A stretch of DNA of 64,000 nt, taken from positions 124,001 through 188,000 of the forward strand of contig NZ_PJNI01000005.1 in NCBI RefSeq assembly GCF_002844555.1, written 5' to 3'. Numbering within the stretch: position 1 is the first letter of the stretch; each line of letters starts with the position of its first letter. A program made the translations under genes and the position numbers. Below, piece after piece: positions 28,193 through 35,564 of this stretch. Origin of the DNA: Brumimicrobium salinarum. GTDB lineage: Bacteria > Bacteroidota > Bacteroidia > Flavobacteriales_D > Crocinitomicaceae. The notes under the pieces are model-generated. The model made no database searches. It was not told where the DNA came from and worked only from the letters and a program-made list of their open reading frames with translations.

Positions 28193-30007
28193 TTAATCTT
28201 TAATCTCAGTATCAGCGATTTCAAAACCTTCAGCTTCTAATCCTTCAACTTCTTTCTCCTCCGCACCGTGAGTAAGCTTTTTCAATCTTTTAAGGAAAAT
28301 TATCAAGAGAATACCAAAACTAACTGTAAATATCGTTAGCCACATGAATGTTTTGTACTCTTGTTCGTTTTGTTCTTCTTCTAAAACAAAAGATACTTTA
28401 TAATTTTTACCATCTCCTTTATTTTCTGCCACCTTCAAGGCATCCTCGTCTTTTTCAAAATTAAGTCTCGCATGATAAGGAGATTCCTCAGTAACCTCAT
28501 TTTCGGTTAGCACACCTTTCAATTCATCTTTTCTTTCTTGGTCTAAAGCAAAAAGATGGTTTAAATCTTTTCTAGTTTCAAACTCTTCGAATTGAATCTC
28601 TTCATTTTGTAAAAATACATTACTCTTGATTGTAAAGTTCTTATCTTCATTAATCGGATAATCATAAGTAATCATCACTTGATTGTTTGCATCTTTAACT
28701 TCCATGGAATCTTTCTCCATAAATGGCGTTAACTCTTGCTTTTCAACAGATAAATCTCCATTGTATGGTGTTAATTGAGATGCTTCTCCAATACTTCCTG
28801 CTAATTTATTACCAAAACCAGTTGCTGCAAAGAAAATCCCCATCATGATTGATGCATATTTTAACGGTGCTAATTTGGTAATAAAGGATAGTGAAACTGG
28901 AGAGGTTGAAAGCTCCCCTAACGTATGAAATAAATATGCTAGGAAAATCCAGAACATAGCCGCTTTTCCAAAAGTTTCGGAAGCAGCTTCCTTAGATGCA
29001 AACATCATAAAGACATATCCTAATCCCATTATAATTGTACCAACTGCCATTTTGAACAAAGAAGATGACTCACGTCCTCTTTTTTTCCACCATACCCAAA
29101 ATGCACCGACCATTGTTCCAAAAATGATGATATAAGCAGCATTTAATGATTGGAACACTGCTGCAGGAATTTCTTCTAACCAACTTAATCCTATATATCT
29201 ATCAATTTTTGTATCGGTATACAGGTTCATTAAACCTCCGGCTTGTTCGAAAGCTCCCCAAAAGACAATTACAATTAAAAAAGAAATGAGCAAAACAATT
29301 ACACGGTCTTTCTCTATTTTTGTTAACGGTCGTTTGGCAGCAGCTTTCATCTCCGGAGTTGCTTTATCCCCTCCAGTAAATTCACCTACACCTTTCAAGA
29401 ATTTTTGTCCCCAAATATAAACAGCCTGACCTAATAACATTCCTATTCCTGCTAAACCGAATCCATAATGCCATCCATAATAATAAGCAACCATACCAAC
29501 AGAAATACTTGCCAAGAACGCACCAATGTTAATACCGATATAAAAGATGGTAAAACCACTATCTCTTCTGATATCCCCCTCTTCATAAAGTCCTCCTACC
29601 ATAGTGGAAATATTTGGCTTTAATCCACCAACACCTAAAATAATCAACAACAAACCTGTAAAAAACGCCCAATCTTGTGGAATGGCCAGAACACCATGAC
29701 CTAAACACAATAATAGACCTCCATACATCACAGTTTTCTTTTGTCCCAAGAATTTATCTGCAATCCATCCTCCTGGAATAGAAGCAACATAAACAAGCAT
29801 AGTATACCATCCATAAAGCCAAATTCCGTCTTTACTACTCCAACCCAAACCTGGATCTGCTGCAGAAGCTGAAGCTACAATATACAATGTTAGAATCCCC
29901 CGCATTCCGTAATAAGAAAAGCGTTCCCACATTTCTGTAAAGAATAAAATAAACAAACCTATGGGGTGCCCCATAAACTCTCTTTTTACGCTGCTATCTA
30001 AACTCAT
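28193..30007 (-). CDS. POT-family peptide transporter
   Basis: First gene of a two-gene operon for proton-coupled peptide uptake, 604 residues. It has the motif FFTEMWERFSYYGMRG near residue 22, then PGGWIADKFLGQKKTVMYG. Like its partner it contains a long hydrophilic insertion, but in another place: about 140 residues (approximately 410-550, rich in Glu and Lys, for instance QNEEIQFEEFETRKDLNHLF) before the last membrane segment. The C-terminal tail is acidic. The two transporters are paralogues that share the N-terminal motifs, so a duplication is likely. Close to an M1 aminopeptidase gene, this suggests a peptide-based diet. Confidence 0.88.
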   Translation of the reverse strand: MSLDSSVKREFMGHPIGLFILFFTEMWERFSYYGMRGILTLYIVASASAADPGLGWSSKDGIWLYGWYTMLVYVASIPGGWIADKFLGQKKTVMYGGLLLCLGHGVLAIPQDWAFFTGLLLIILGVGGLKPNISTMVGGLYEEGDIRRDSGFTIFYIGINIGAFLASISVGMVAYYYGWHYGFGLAGIGMLLGQAVYIWGQKFLKGVGEFTGGDKATPEMKAAAKRPLTKIEKDRVIVLLISFLIVIVFWGAFEQAGGLMNLYTDTKIDRYIGLSWLEEIPAAVFQSLNAAYIIIFGTMVGAFWVWWKKRGRESSSLFKMAVGTIIMGLGYVFMMFASKEAASETFGKAAMFWIFLAYLFHTLGELSTSPVSLSFITKLAPLKYASIMMGIFFAATGFGNKLAGSIGEASQLTPYNGDLSVEKQELTPFMEKDSMEVKDANNQVMITYDYPINEDKNFTIKSNVFLQNEEIQFEEFETRKDLNHLFALDQERKDELKGVLTENEVTEESPYHARLNFEKDEDALKVAENKGDGKNYKVSFVLEEEQNEQEYKTFMWLTIFTVSFGILLIIFLKRLKKLTHGAEEKEVEGLEAEGFEIADTEIKD

Positions 30008-30206
30008 AATTGATTCTTTAACTGTTTGGGTCGTGAAAATAAATAAAAAAATCGACCTCTTGCTAAAATACGTTAAATTGTTTCTGAATTAAATCAATAA
30101 ATGTTTGATTTCGTGAAAGAAGGATTATGAAATTCTTTTTAAACACATTAAAACAGTAGGGTTTAAAGATAAAATTTTAATTTTACGACATAAAATTATC
30201 AATACT

Positions 30207-32105
30207 ATGCATATTAAATTACTATTCATCCTGTCTTTTGCAATGTTATTTTCTTGTAACACAGGAGACAAAAAAACTCAAAAAGAAGCCCAATCAAATC
30301 AAAGTAAAGATGTTACCATTAAAAATCACAGCTATGGAAATATCGATAAGATAAGAACGGCACACTTACATTTAGAATTAAATGTAGACTTTCAAAATCA
30401 AATTTTAGCAGGTGTAGCTAGACATAAAATGATTAATGAAGGAGCTAATCGTGCAATTTTTGATATTAAAGACTTAAAAATAGACAGCATAACTTTAGGT
30501 GCCGAAGGAAATGAAGTTTCTGCGAATTATGAAGTGGGGAAACGCGACTCATTGTTGGGCTCACCATTAATTGTAGAGCTAACCAAAAACGATAGATTTG
30601 TAAATATTTATTATGAAACAACAAAAAATTCAGAAGCACTTGATTGGTTAGCTCCAGAGTTAACTGGGAGTAAAAAACATCCTTTTTTATACACCCAAGG
30701 GCAAGCAATACTCACACGAACGTGGATACCCGTTCAAGATTCACCAGAGAATAGATTTACATATTCAGCAGATTTAAAAGTTCCTAGTGATTTAATGGCA
30801 TTAATGAGTGCAACTAATCCAACCGTCAAAAATGATGATGGATTGTATAGCTTCCAAATGAAACAACCCATTCCTTCTTATTTGTTGGCTCTAGCAGTGG
30901 GTGAATTGGAATATGCACAATTAGGACCGAAAAGCGGTGCTTATGCAGAACCTCATATGATAGCAGCGGCAGAAAAGGAATTTAAAGATATTCCTCAAAT
31001 GATAGAAGCTGCACAAAAAATTTATGGTGATTACTTATGGGACGTTTACGATGTAATTGTACTTCCTTACTCATTCCCTTTTGGTGGAATGGAAAATCCA
31101 AGGCTAACATTTGCAACACCTACATTAATTGCTGGTGATGGTAGTTTAGTTAGTGTAATCGCGCATGAACTAGCTCATTCATGGTCTGGAAACTTGGTAA
31201 CTAATGCAAGTTGGAATGACTTCTGGTTGAATGAAGGCTTCACTGTGTATTTCGAAAATAGAATTATGGAAGCTGTTTATGGTAAAGAAATTGCCGACAT
31301 GCTTGCTTTAATTGAATTTCAAGAATTAGAAAGTAGTGTTAACGAAATGATGTCCTCAGGAAGAGAAAAAGACACACATTTAAAATTAGAATTACAAGAA
31401 AGAGATCCTGATGAAGGAATGACAGATATTGCTTACGTTAAAGGTGCATTTTTCTTAAAAACCATTGAGAGTAAGGTAGGAAGAGAAACATTTGATCAAT
31501 TTTTATCTTCTTATTTCAATGCATATCAATTTGAAACGCTTACCACTGAGGAATTTGTATCCTATTTAAAATCTAATTTACTTGAAAAAGAAAATGTTGA
31601 CTTTAATGTAGACGCTTGGGTTTATGGCGAAGGCATTCCTGACAATGTTGTTAAAATTAAATCAGATCGCTTTGAAAAAGCTGAAAAGTTAGCTATTGAA
31701 ATAAAAAATGAAGATGAGTTACCTGCTGAATTCACATCCTTGAGTAGAGATGATAAGATTACTCAAGAATGGATTGCTTTTATACGTGCTTTTGAAGGTA
31801 AATTAGCTAAAGAAAAAATGATTAAGATTGATGAGCAATTAAATTTTGCAGATTGTGGAAATGCAGAAATTATGTCTGAATGGTATATCTTAGGAATTAA
31901 AAATAACTACACTGAGATTAGGCCTGAAATTAAAGCATTCCTCAAAAAAGTTGGTCGAAGAAAATTCTTAGCTCCAATATATACAACTTTAGCTTCAACA
32001 GATGAAACACTAAAATGGGGGAAAGAAGTTTACAAGGAAGCAAGACCTTATTATCATGCTATTTCTTACAAAACTGTTGATGAAATTTTAGGCGTGAAAT
32101 ATTGA
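30207..32105 (+). CDS. M1-family aminopeptidase, lipoprotein
   Basis: Zinc aminopeptidase removing N-terminal residues from peptides, 632 residues. The N terminus is a lipoprotein signal with lipobox AMLFSC, so the enzyme is anchored in the envelope. The N-terminal beta domain (~40-240) precedes the catalytic domain with the exopeptidase motif FGGMENP near residue 293 and the zinc site HELAH at residues 320-324, with the third ligand Glu343 in WLNEGFTVYFE. The C-terminal half is helical and similar to leukotriene A4 hydrolase-type members (LERRDPDEGM block, DAWVYGEGIP). It is divergent from the POT operon but functionally close: it would make free amino acids and short peptides in the periplasm. 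Confidence 0.93.
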   Translation: MHIKLLFILSFAMLFSCNTGDKKTQKEAQSNQSKDVTIKNHSYGNIDKIRTAHLHLELNVDFQNQILAGVARHKMINEGANRAIFDIKDLKIDSITLGAEGNEVSANYEVGKRDSLLGSPLIVELTKNDRFVNIYYETTKNSEALDWLAPELTGSKKHPFLYTQGQAILTRTWIPVQDSPENRFTYSADLKVPSDLMALMSATNPTVKNDDGLYSFQMKQPIPSYLLALAVGELEYAQLGPKSGAYAEPHMIAAAEKEFKDIPQMIEAAQKIYGDYLWDVYDVIVLPYSFPFGGMENPRLTFATPTLIAGDGSLVSVIAHELAHSWSGNLVTNASWNDFWLNEGFTVYFENRIMEAVYGKEIADMLALIEFQELESSVNEMMSSGREKDTHLKLELQERDPDEGMTDIAYVKGAFFLKTIESKVGRETFDQFLSSYFNAYQFETLTTEEFVSYLKSNLLEKENVDFNVDAWVYGEGIPDNVVKIKSDRFEKAEKLAIEIKNEDELPAEFTSLSRDDKITQEWIAFIRAFEGKLAKEKMIKIDEQLNFADCGNAEIMSEWYILGIKNNYTEIRPEIKAFLKKVGRRKFLAPIYTTLASTDETLKWGKEVYKEARPYYHAISYKTVDEILGVKY

Positions 32106-32142
32106 TACAAGCTTATAACGTACTTGATGCGAGAAAAGAATG

Positions 32143-32173
32143 AAGCCCGTTTATTTATAGACGGGCTTTTTTT
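32143..32173 (+). terminator. terminator after the M1 aminopeptidase gene
   Basis: Arms AAGCCCGT (32143-32150) and ACGGGCTT (32161-32168) around a ten-base loop, followed by a T run. It begins 38 bases beyond the stop. Confidence 0.87.
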
Positions 32174-32343
32174 GTAGCATATATTCAAACAGGTAAATAT
32201 GCGAATAATGCTGAATAGAATAATCATATAGATGACTCACAGTGTAAGGCACACCATTTATTTTTAAACTACATTTTTTACGTTACAAAAAACTTAAAGT
32301 CATGTATTGGCGCATATAAACACTGATTACTAGAATAAATGCT

Positions 32344-32600
32344 TATCGGGAACTTTACCAGTAGTTTAATAAACTAAAATAAAGAGTACTCTTTTTAACT
32401 TGACAAGATCCTTCCATGTTTGAAAATCTTAATTTTCAAATATGATCTAGATGACAGTTGTGGGTGTTGGGAAGCAATCGAGAGAAGAGAGTTTCACTTA
32501 TCAACTGGTTGGAAAGTGAAATTTGCGAAGGATCTTATCAGTTAACCGTCTATTCACATGATTAACGGCTTAAATATATTTACTGGTAAATTATCCGATA
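32344..32600. repeat. 257-bp element of nested inverted repeats (MITE or structured RNA candidate)
   Basis: Non-coding DNA between convergent genes. The outer ends are inverted repeats: 32344-32363 (TATCGGGAACTTTACCAGTA) and 32581-32600 (TACTGGTAAATTATCCGATA) match at 16 of 20 positions. Inside the left end come a palindrome (TAGTTT-AAT-AAACTA, 32362-32376) and a perfect 14-base one (AAAGAGTACTCTTT, 32381-32394). Then a long inverted repeat, arms 32395-32414 and 32527-32545, pairs 18 bases with one bulge and one mismatch. It encloses a hairpin at 32415-32444 (13 pairs, loop CTTA) and a second at 32492-32521 (TTTCACTT/AAGTGAAA). TAGAATAAA occurs on both sides (32331-32339, 32608-32616), a possible target duplication. 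No ORF is inside. Confidence 0.6.
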
Positions 32601-32630
32601 CGAATTTTAGAATAAAAACGGACAGTTTCA

Positions 32631-33653
32631 TCAAATTTCTCCTTTTTCAGAAAACATGATTGCGATTGGTTTTGTCATATTAAAATGAGAAAAAACAATC
32701 ACCATAATAACTGTAATCGGTACACTAACAAGCATTCCAGTAACTCCCCATAATGCACCCCAAAAAGTCAGCGCGAATATAGCTAGGAGAGGACTTATAT
32801 TCAAGGTATTTCCTGCTAATTTTGGTTCGAGAACATTTCCAACAAGAACCTGTATACCGCCTACAACACCAAGTACGATTAATCCTTTAGAAAAATCCCC
32901 AAACTGAAGTAAGCAAAAAAACATGGGGAAGAGTGTCGCTATTAACGAACCAATCGTAGGAATAAAGTTTAAAAGAAAGATTAAGAAGGCCCAAAATAAT
33001 GGCGCGTCAATACCAATAAAATAGAGCGCAATATAGCTTGCAAAACCAGTTATAAAACTAATCAAAGTTTTTAGACCTATATATTTACTCACAGAAACTT
33101 CAATTTCTTCAAGTACTTTCGTAAGCATTAAAATCTGTTCATTTTCAGCAAAAGCAATTTTCATTTTCGTATAAAAATTTGTTTCTTCTAGCAGAATAAA
33201 TAAAACATAAATAAGTATTATAAAAGCATTACTCACTAAACTCGTCAATGATTCAATGATTTTTTGAAGGATACTACCAAAATCAAAGGTTCCTGCATTT
33301 GCCTTAAAGAAATCTATCAAATTGATTTTAAAAAGTTCATTTACTTGCTCTATCAGCACCGCAATATTCCCTTCGTAAAGAGAATAAGATTGGGTTAAAA
33401 CAGCAATGTTCATCATCATTAATTTGGTAATAAATGAAAGTACTATAAGCAACAAGACAGAAGGAATTAGATTTTTTAACCAAAGAGGGAAGTATTTATT
33501 TATAAACTTGACTTTGTTAAATTCCTGTCTGATTTTACGTACTATGAACCACAATAATAGCGCGAAAACAAATGGTATCAGAATGCTTTTTCCATAAATC
33601 AAGATAATGACTATGGCAATGGTAGTTATAAAAAAGTAAGCGGTGTTCTTCAT
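32631..33653 (-). CDS. AI-2E family permease
   Basis: A 340-residue inner-membrane protein with about eight hydrophobic segments and the usual layout of the family: paired segments at the N terminus, a periplasmic middle part (~90-150), and the four C-terminal segments with GIDAPLFWAFLIFLLNFIPT, IGSLIATLFPMFF and LVGNVLEPKLAGNTLNISPL. These are the family signature. Members include the autoinducer-2 exporter TqsA and Na+/H+ antiporters, so the substrate cannot be named here. It stands alone and ends close to the inverted-repeat element. Intact. Confidence 0.88.
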   Translation of the reverse strand: MKNTAYFFITTIAIVIILIYGKSILIPFVFALLLWFIVRKIRQEFNKVKFINKYFPLWLKNLIPSVLLLIVLSFITKLMMMNIAVLTQSYSLYEGNIAVLIEQVNELFKINLIDFFKANAGTFDFGSILQKIIESLTSLVSNAFIILIYVLFILLEETNFYTKMKIAFAENEQILMLTKVLEEIEVSVSKYIGLKTLISFITGFASYIALYFIGIDAPLFWAFLIFLLNFIPTIGSLIATLFPMFFCLLQFGDFSKGLIVLGVVGGIQVLVGNVLEPKLAGNTLNISPLLAIFALTFWGALWGVTGMLVSVPITVIMVIVFSHFNMTKPIAIMFSEKGEI

Positions 33654-33909
33654 GAGAATTAAATTTCGTTTGTCATAACATTAGATAAGTCACAAAGAAC
33701 TGATCTTACTCTAAATGAAATAAGGACTGTTTGAACATTTTAATGTACAAAAATAGTGTTTTTCAAACGGACATATCTTTATCAATAAACAAAACATTAA
33801 CAATATCTACTTTTTCATAAGATTTAAAATTAAGATTTAGTTCTTATCAAAACTTGAATTCAGCAAAGTCATGGTCGCTTGTGAATTGAATTATAAATCT
33901 TCTCTCACC

Positions 33910-34193
33910 CTACATTCCTAACTGATTGCTTTTATATGTTTCGCTTACATTTGTTAATATCTTCATCACTTCTTTTTTCGACATAAAACTGTTGTTTTTG
34001 TACACAACATTATTCCCAATCATAATTACCGTACTGGGAAAACTAACTGTTCCGTCTATTTTAGCCAATTTCATTGCCAATTGATGTTTACCTTCGTCAA
34101 TTCCTGTGGCTTCATAAACATATCTTTTACCTTTATAAACAAGGTTCTCCTTGCTTTCAGCATCCAATATAACTAGATAAAAGTTACATTCAC
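33910..34193 (-). pseudogene. C-terminal fragment of a thioredoxin-like protein
   Basis: An open stretch without a good start codon; only a TTG at 34167 is available. The sequence FYLVILDAESKENLVYKGKRY, then HQLAMKLAKIDGTVSFPSTVIMIGNN and SKKEVMKIL, resembles the last half of Bacteroidota thioredoxin-like lipoproteins, in which a cis-Pro loop follows a SFPST pattern. The half with the CxxC active site is absent: the frame upstream runs into a stop at about 34195, and another gene occupies the space. The fragment is in a different frame from the preceding gene at 34173-34475, which it overlaps. Most likely a remnant of a gene fusion or deletion. Confidence 0.5.
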
Positions 34194-34475
34194 TGGATTA
34201 TTGTCTTTTAAAACAACAGCGATAGTATCGTTTTGAAAATCTGAAGACCGAGAAATTAAATTATAATTTCCAGTAGGTAAACCAGAAATTGTAAACTCTC
34301 CAGCGGCATTTGTAGTGGCTCCTTTATTCATTCCTTCAACAACAATATCTATCCAAGCTAAACGCTCAGCATCTTTACTTTGTACAGTTCCTAGAATTGT
34401 GGATTGGGAGAAAATCGATCCTGACAAAATAATGATTGAAAACGGTAATATTGCCAGTTGCAAAATTTTATTCAT
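34173..34475 (-). CDS. short carboxypeptidase-regulatory-like domain protein, probably truncated
   Basis: A 100-residue secreted protein. A signal peptide (MNKILQLAILPFSIIILSGSIFSQ) is followed by a single CarboxypepD-regulatory-like sandwich (TILGTVQSKDAERLAWIDIV, TTNAAGEFTISGLPTGNYNL), the type that usually precedes another domain. Here it stops with NPVNVTFI and TAG right where the sequence of a thioredoxin-like C-terminal half begins in another frame. A -7 box (TATATTTG) 23 bases upstream suggests it is still transcribed. I take it as the 5' part of a gene damaged by a deletion or frameshift, but it could be a small protein in its own right. Confidence 0.5.
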   Translation of the reverse strand: MNKILQLAILPFSIIILSGSIFSQSTILGTVQSKDAERLAWIDIVVEGMNKGATTNAAGEFTISGLPTGNYNLISRSSDFQNDTIAVVLKDNNPVNVTFI

Positions 34476-34497
34476 GCTGCTAAATTTATATTTTTGA

Positions 34498-34505
34498 CAA
34501 ATATA
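34498..34505 (-). promoter_or_regulatory. -7 box (TATATTTG) upstream of the gene at 34173-34475
   Basis: The minus strand reads TATATTTG, a full match to TAnnTTTG, 23 bases before the ATG at 34475. Confidence 0.45.
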
Positions 34506-34560
34506 TACGATTTATTTAGACAGGACTAAAAATAAAGACTGGTAATTTTAAAATATAATA

Positions 34561-34835
34561 TTCTAGCAAGAGACGAAAAAGGGTTTAAAAGCCGTAAAAA
34601 CGGCTGGCTAGAACGAAGAATGAACTATTAAATACGGGATAAATCCCACGTCAATAATGTGTAAAAAATTCTAATGAGTGTAAAAACTCAATTCTTTTAG
34701 CTTTAAGAGTCATTGTGAATGAGCTATTAAATAAGAAAAGATTAAATTCCATTAACTATTGAGCAGTCCATTAGTGAGTGATTCATCCCTCACTAATGGA
34801 CTTTTCTAACTGTCCAAAAGTGGTTTCAACCACTT
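34561..34835. repeat. palindrome cassette, copy 1 (A-B-C-D)
   Basis: A: 34590-34605, AGCCGT-aaaa-ACGGCT, itself inside the inverted pair TTCTAGC (34561-34567) and GCTAGAA (34607-34613). B: 34636-34647, GGGAT-AA-ATCCC. C: 34765-34802, 14-bp arms AGTCCATTAGTGAG and CTCACTAATGGACT. D: 34818-34835, AAGTGGTT-TC-AACCACTT, which runs into the stop codon of the transposase gene. A and B are worn compared with copy 2. An additional ~67 bases, including a copy of CTATTAAATA, separate B and C. Confidence 0.75.
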
Positions 34836-35286
34836 ATTCCAATAAACTATCGCCTTCCACTTCTAAGTTGTGCAATCGTAGAAAGGATTTATATTCCTCA
34901 ATAAAAGATTTCTTATCAAGGTGCTCCTTCTGATTTGAAATGTAATTAAAAACTTTATCGCAAACAGATTCTGATACAGAAAACGATCGATATCCCCTTT
35001 GCCACGCAAACTTTTCTGGAATGAGATTATTGCTATTTACAAAATGTGAACTGCTCCCTTTTACCCGTTGAATAATATCATCGAGTGGCATCTTTGGATT
35101 TAGTAAAAACAAACAATGAACGTGTTCATGATAACCGTTTGAAATTCGAATTGGACATCCAATTTCCTTGAACTTTTTTATAATGTAGTCATGAAGGGCA
35201 TTATCCATAGTTGAATGAATTAAAGGCTTTCTGCTCTTGGTCGCCCATATAGCATGGACCCATATTCTATTAAATGATTTAGGCAT
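34834..35286 (-). CDS. REP-associated tyrosine transposase (RAYT, IS200-like Y1 family)
   Basis: A 150-residue single-strand DNA transposase/nuclease of the HUH superfamily. The His-hydrophobic-His metal site is in YHEHVHCLFLL near residue 55. The catalytic Tyr is probably in VFNYISNQKEH near residue 120, the position of the conserved Y in the Y(I)xNQxxH helix. The N-terminal VHAIWATKSRKPLI and the RGYRSFSVSES stretch are family features. RAYTs recognise hairpin repeats and are domesticated, single-copy genes in many genomes. No cooperating TnpB gene is present. The gene is intact and lies between two palindrome cassettes, whose last palindrome touches its stop codon. Confidence 0.88.
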   Translation of the reverse strand: MPKSFNRIWVHAIWATKSRKPLIHSTMDNALHDYIIKKFKEIGCPIRISNGYHEHVHCLFLLNPKMPLDDIIQRVKGSSSHFVNSNNLIPEKFAWQRGYRSFSVSESVCDKVFNYISNQKEHLDKKSFIEEYKSFLRLHNLEVEGDSLLE

Positions 35287-35380
35287 AAATTTATGATTTA
35301 GGTAAGTAATTATAATTAAGTTAATGAAATAGTTTAAATCTAAAAAGAAAATCTTTAATTATTTTCTCGATTCAGTTAGA

Positions 35381-35556
35381 AAGCCGTTGAAACGGCTTAA
35401 TGATTACAAGTCAAAAACATTGAATGCGGGATGAATCCCGCATCAATGATATCCGTTTCAACTCCTCTATGATTTAGTCTCATGAAATCTATTGGTGAGG
35501 GATTCACCCCTCACCAATAGAAATCCCGAGCTATCTAAAAGTGGTTTCAACCACTT
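35381..35556. repeat. palindrome cassette, copy 2 (A-B-C-D)
   Basis: A: 35381-35398, AAGCCGTT-GA-AACGGCTT. B: 35426-35441, GCGGGAT-GA-ATCCCGC. C: 35488-35521, arms TCTATTGGTGAGG and CCTCACCAATAGA around GATTCACC. D: 35539-35556, AAGTGGTT-TC-AACCACTT. Cores GTTGAAAC (A, and D on the other strand) and GATGAATC (B; GGTGAATC in C on the other strand) are related, so A/B and C/D point in opposite directions. The cassette ends 9 bases before the stop codon of the alpha-2-macroglobulin gene at 35565. Confidence 0.8.
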
Positions 35557-35564
35557 ATAAAATT

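Larger units (their letters stand above)
34561..35556. mobile_element. RAYT locus: Y1 transposase gene bracketed by two palindrome cassettes
   Basis: About 1 kb containing the transposase gene at 34834-35286 and two copies of an ordered set of four palindromes, one copy on each side. The order A-B-C-D and the spacing of A to B and C to D agree in both copies, as do some bases between them. The arrangement is what is expected of a REP-associated tyrosine transposase with its own repeats, rather than of a classic IS with terminal inverted repeats. Confidence 0.65.

Noticed and set aside
34561-35560. CRISPR array from the repeated palindromes
   Set aside because: Palindromes differ from each other, are not equally spaced, and appear as two cassettes around a transposase; no cas gene is present.
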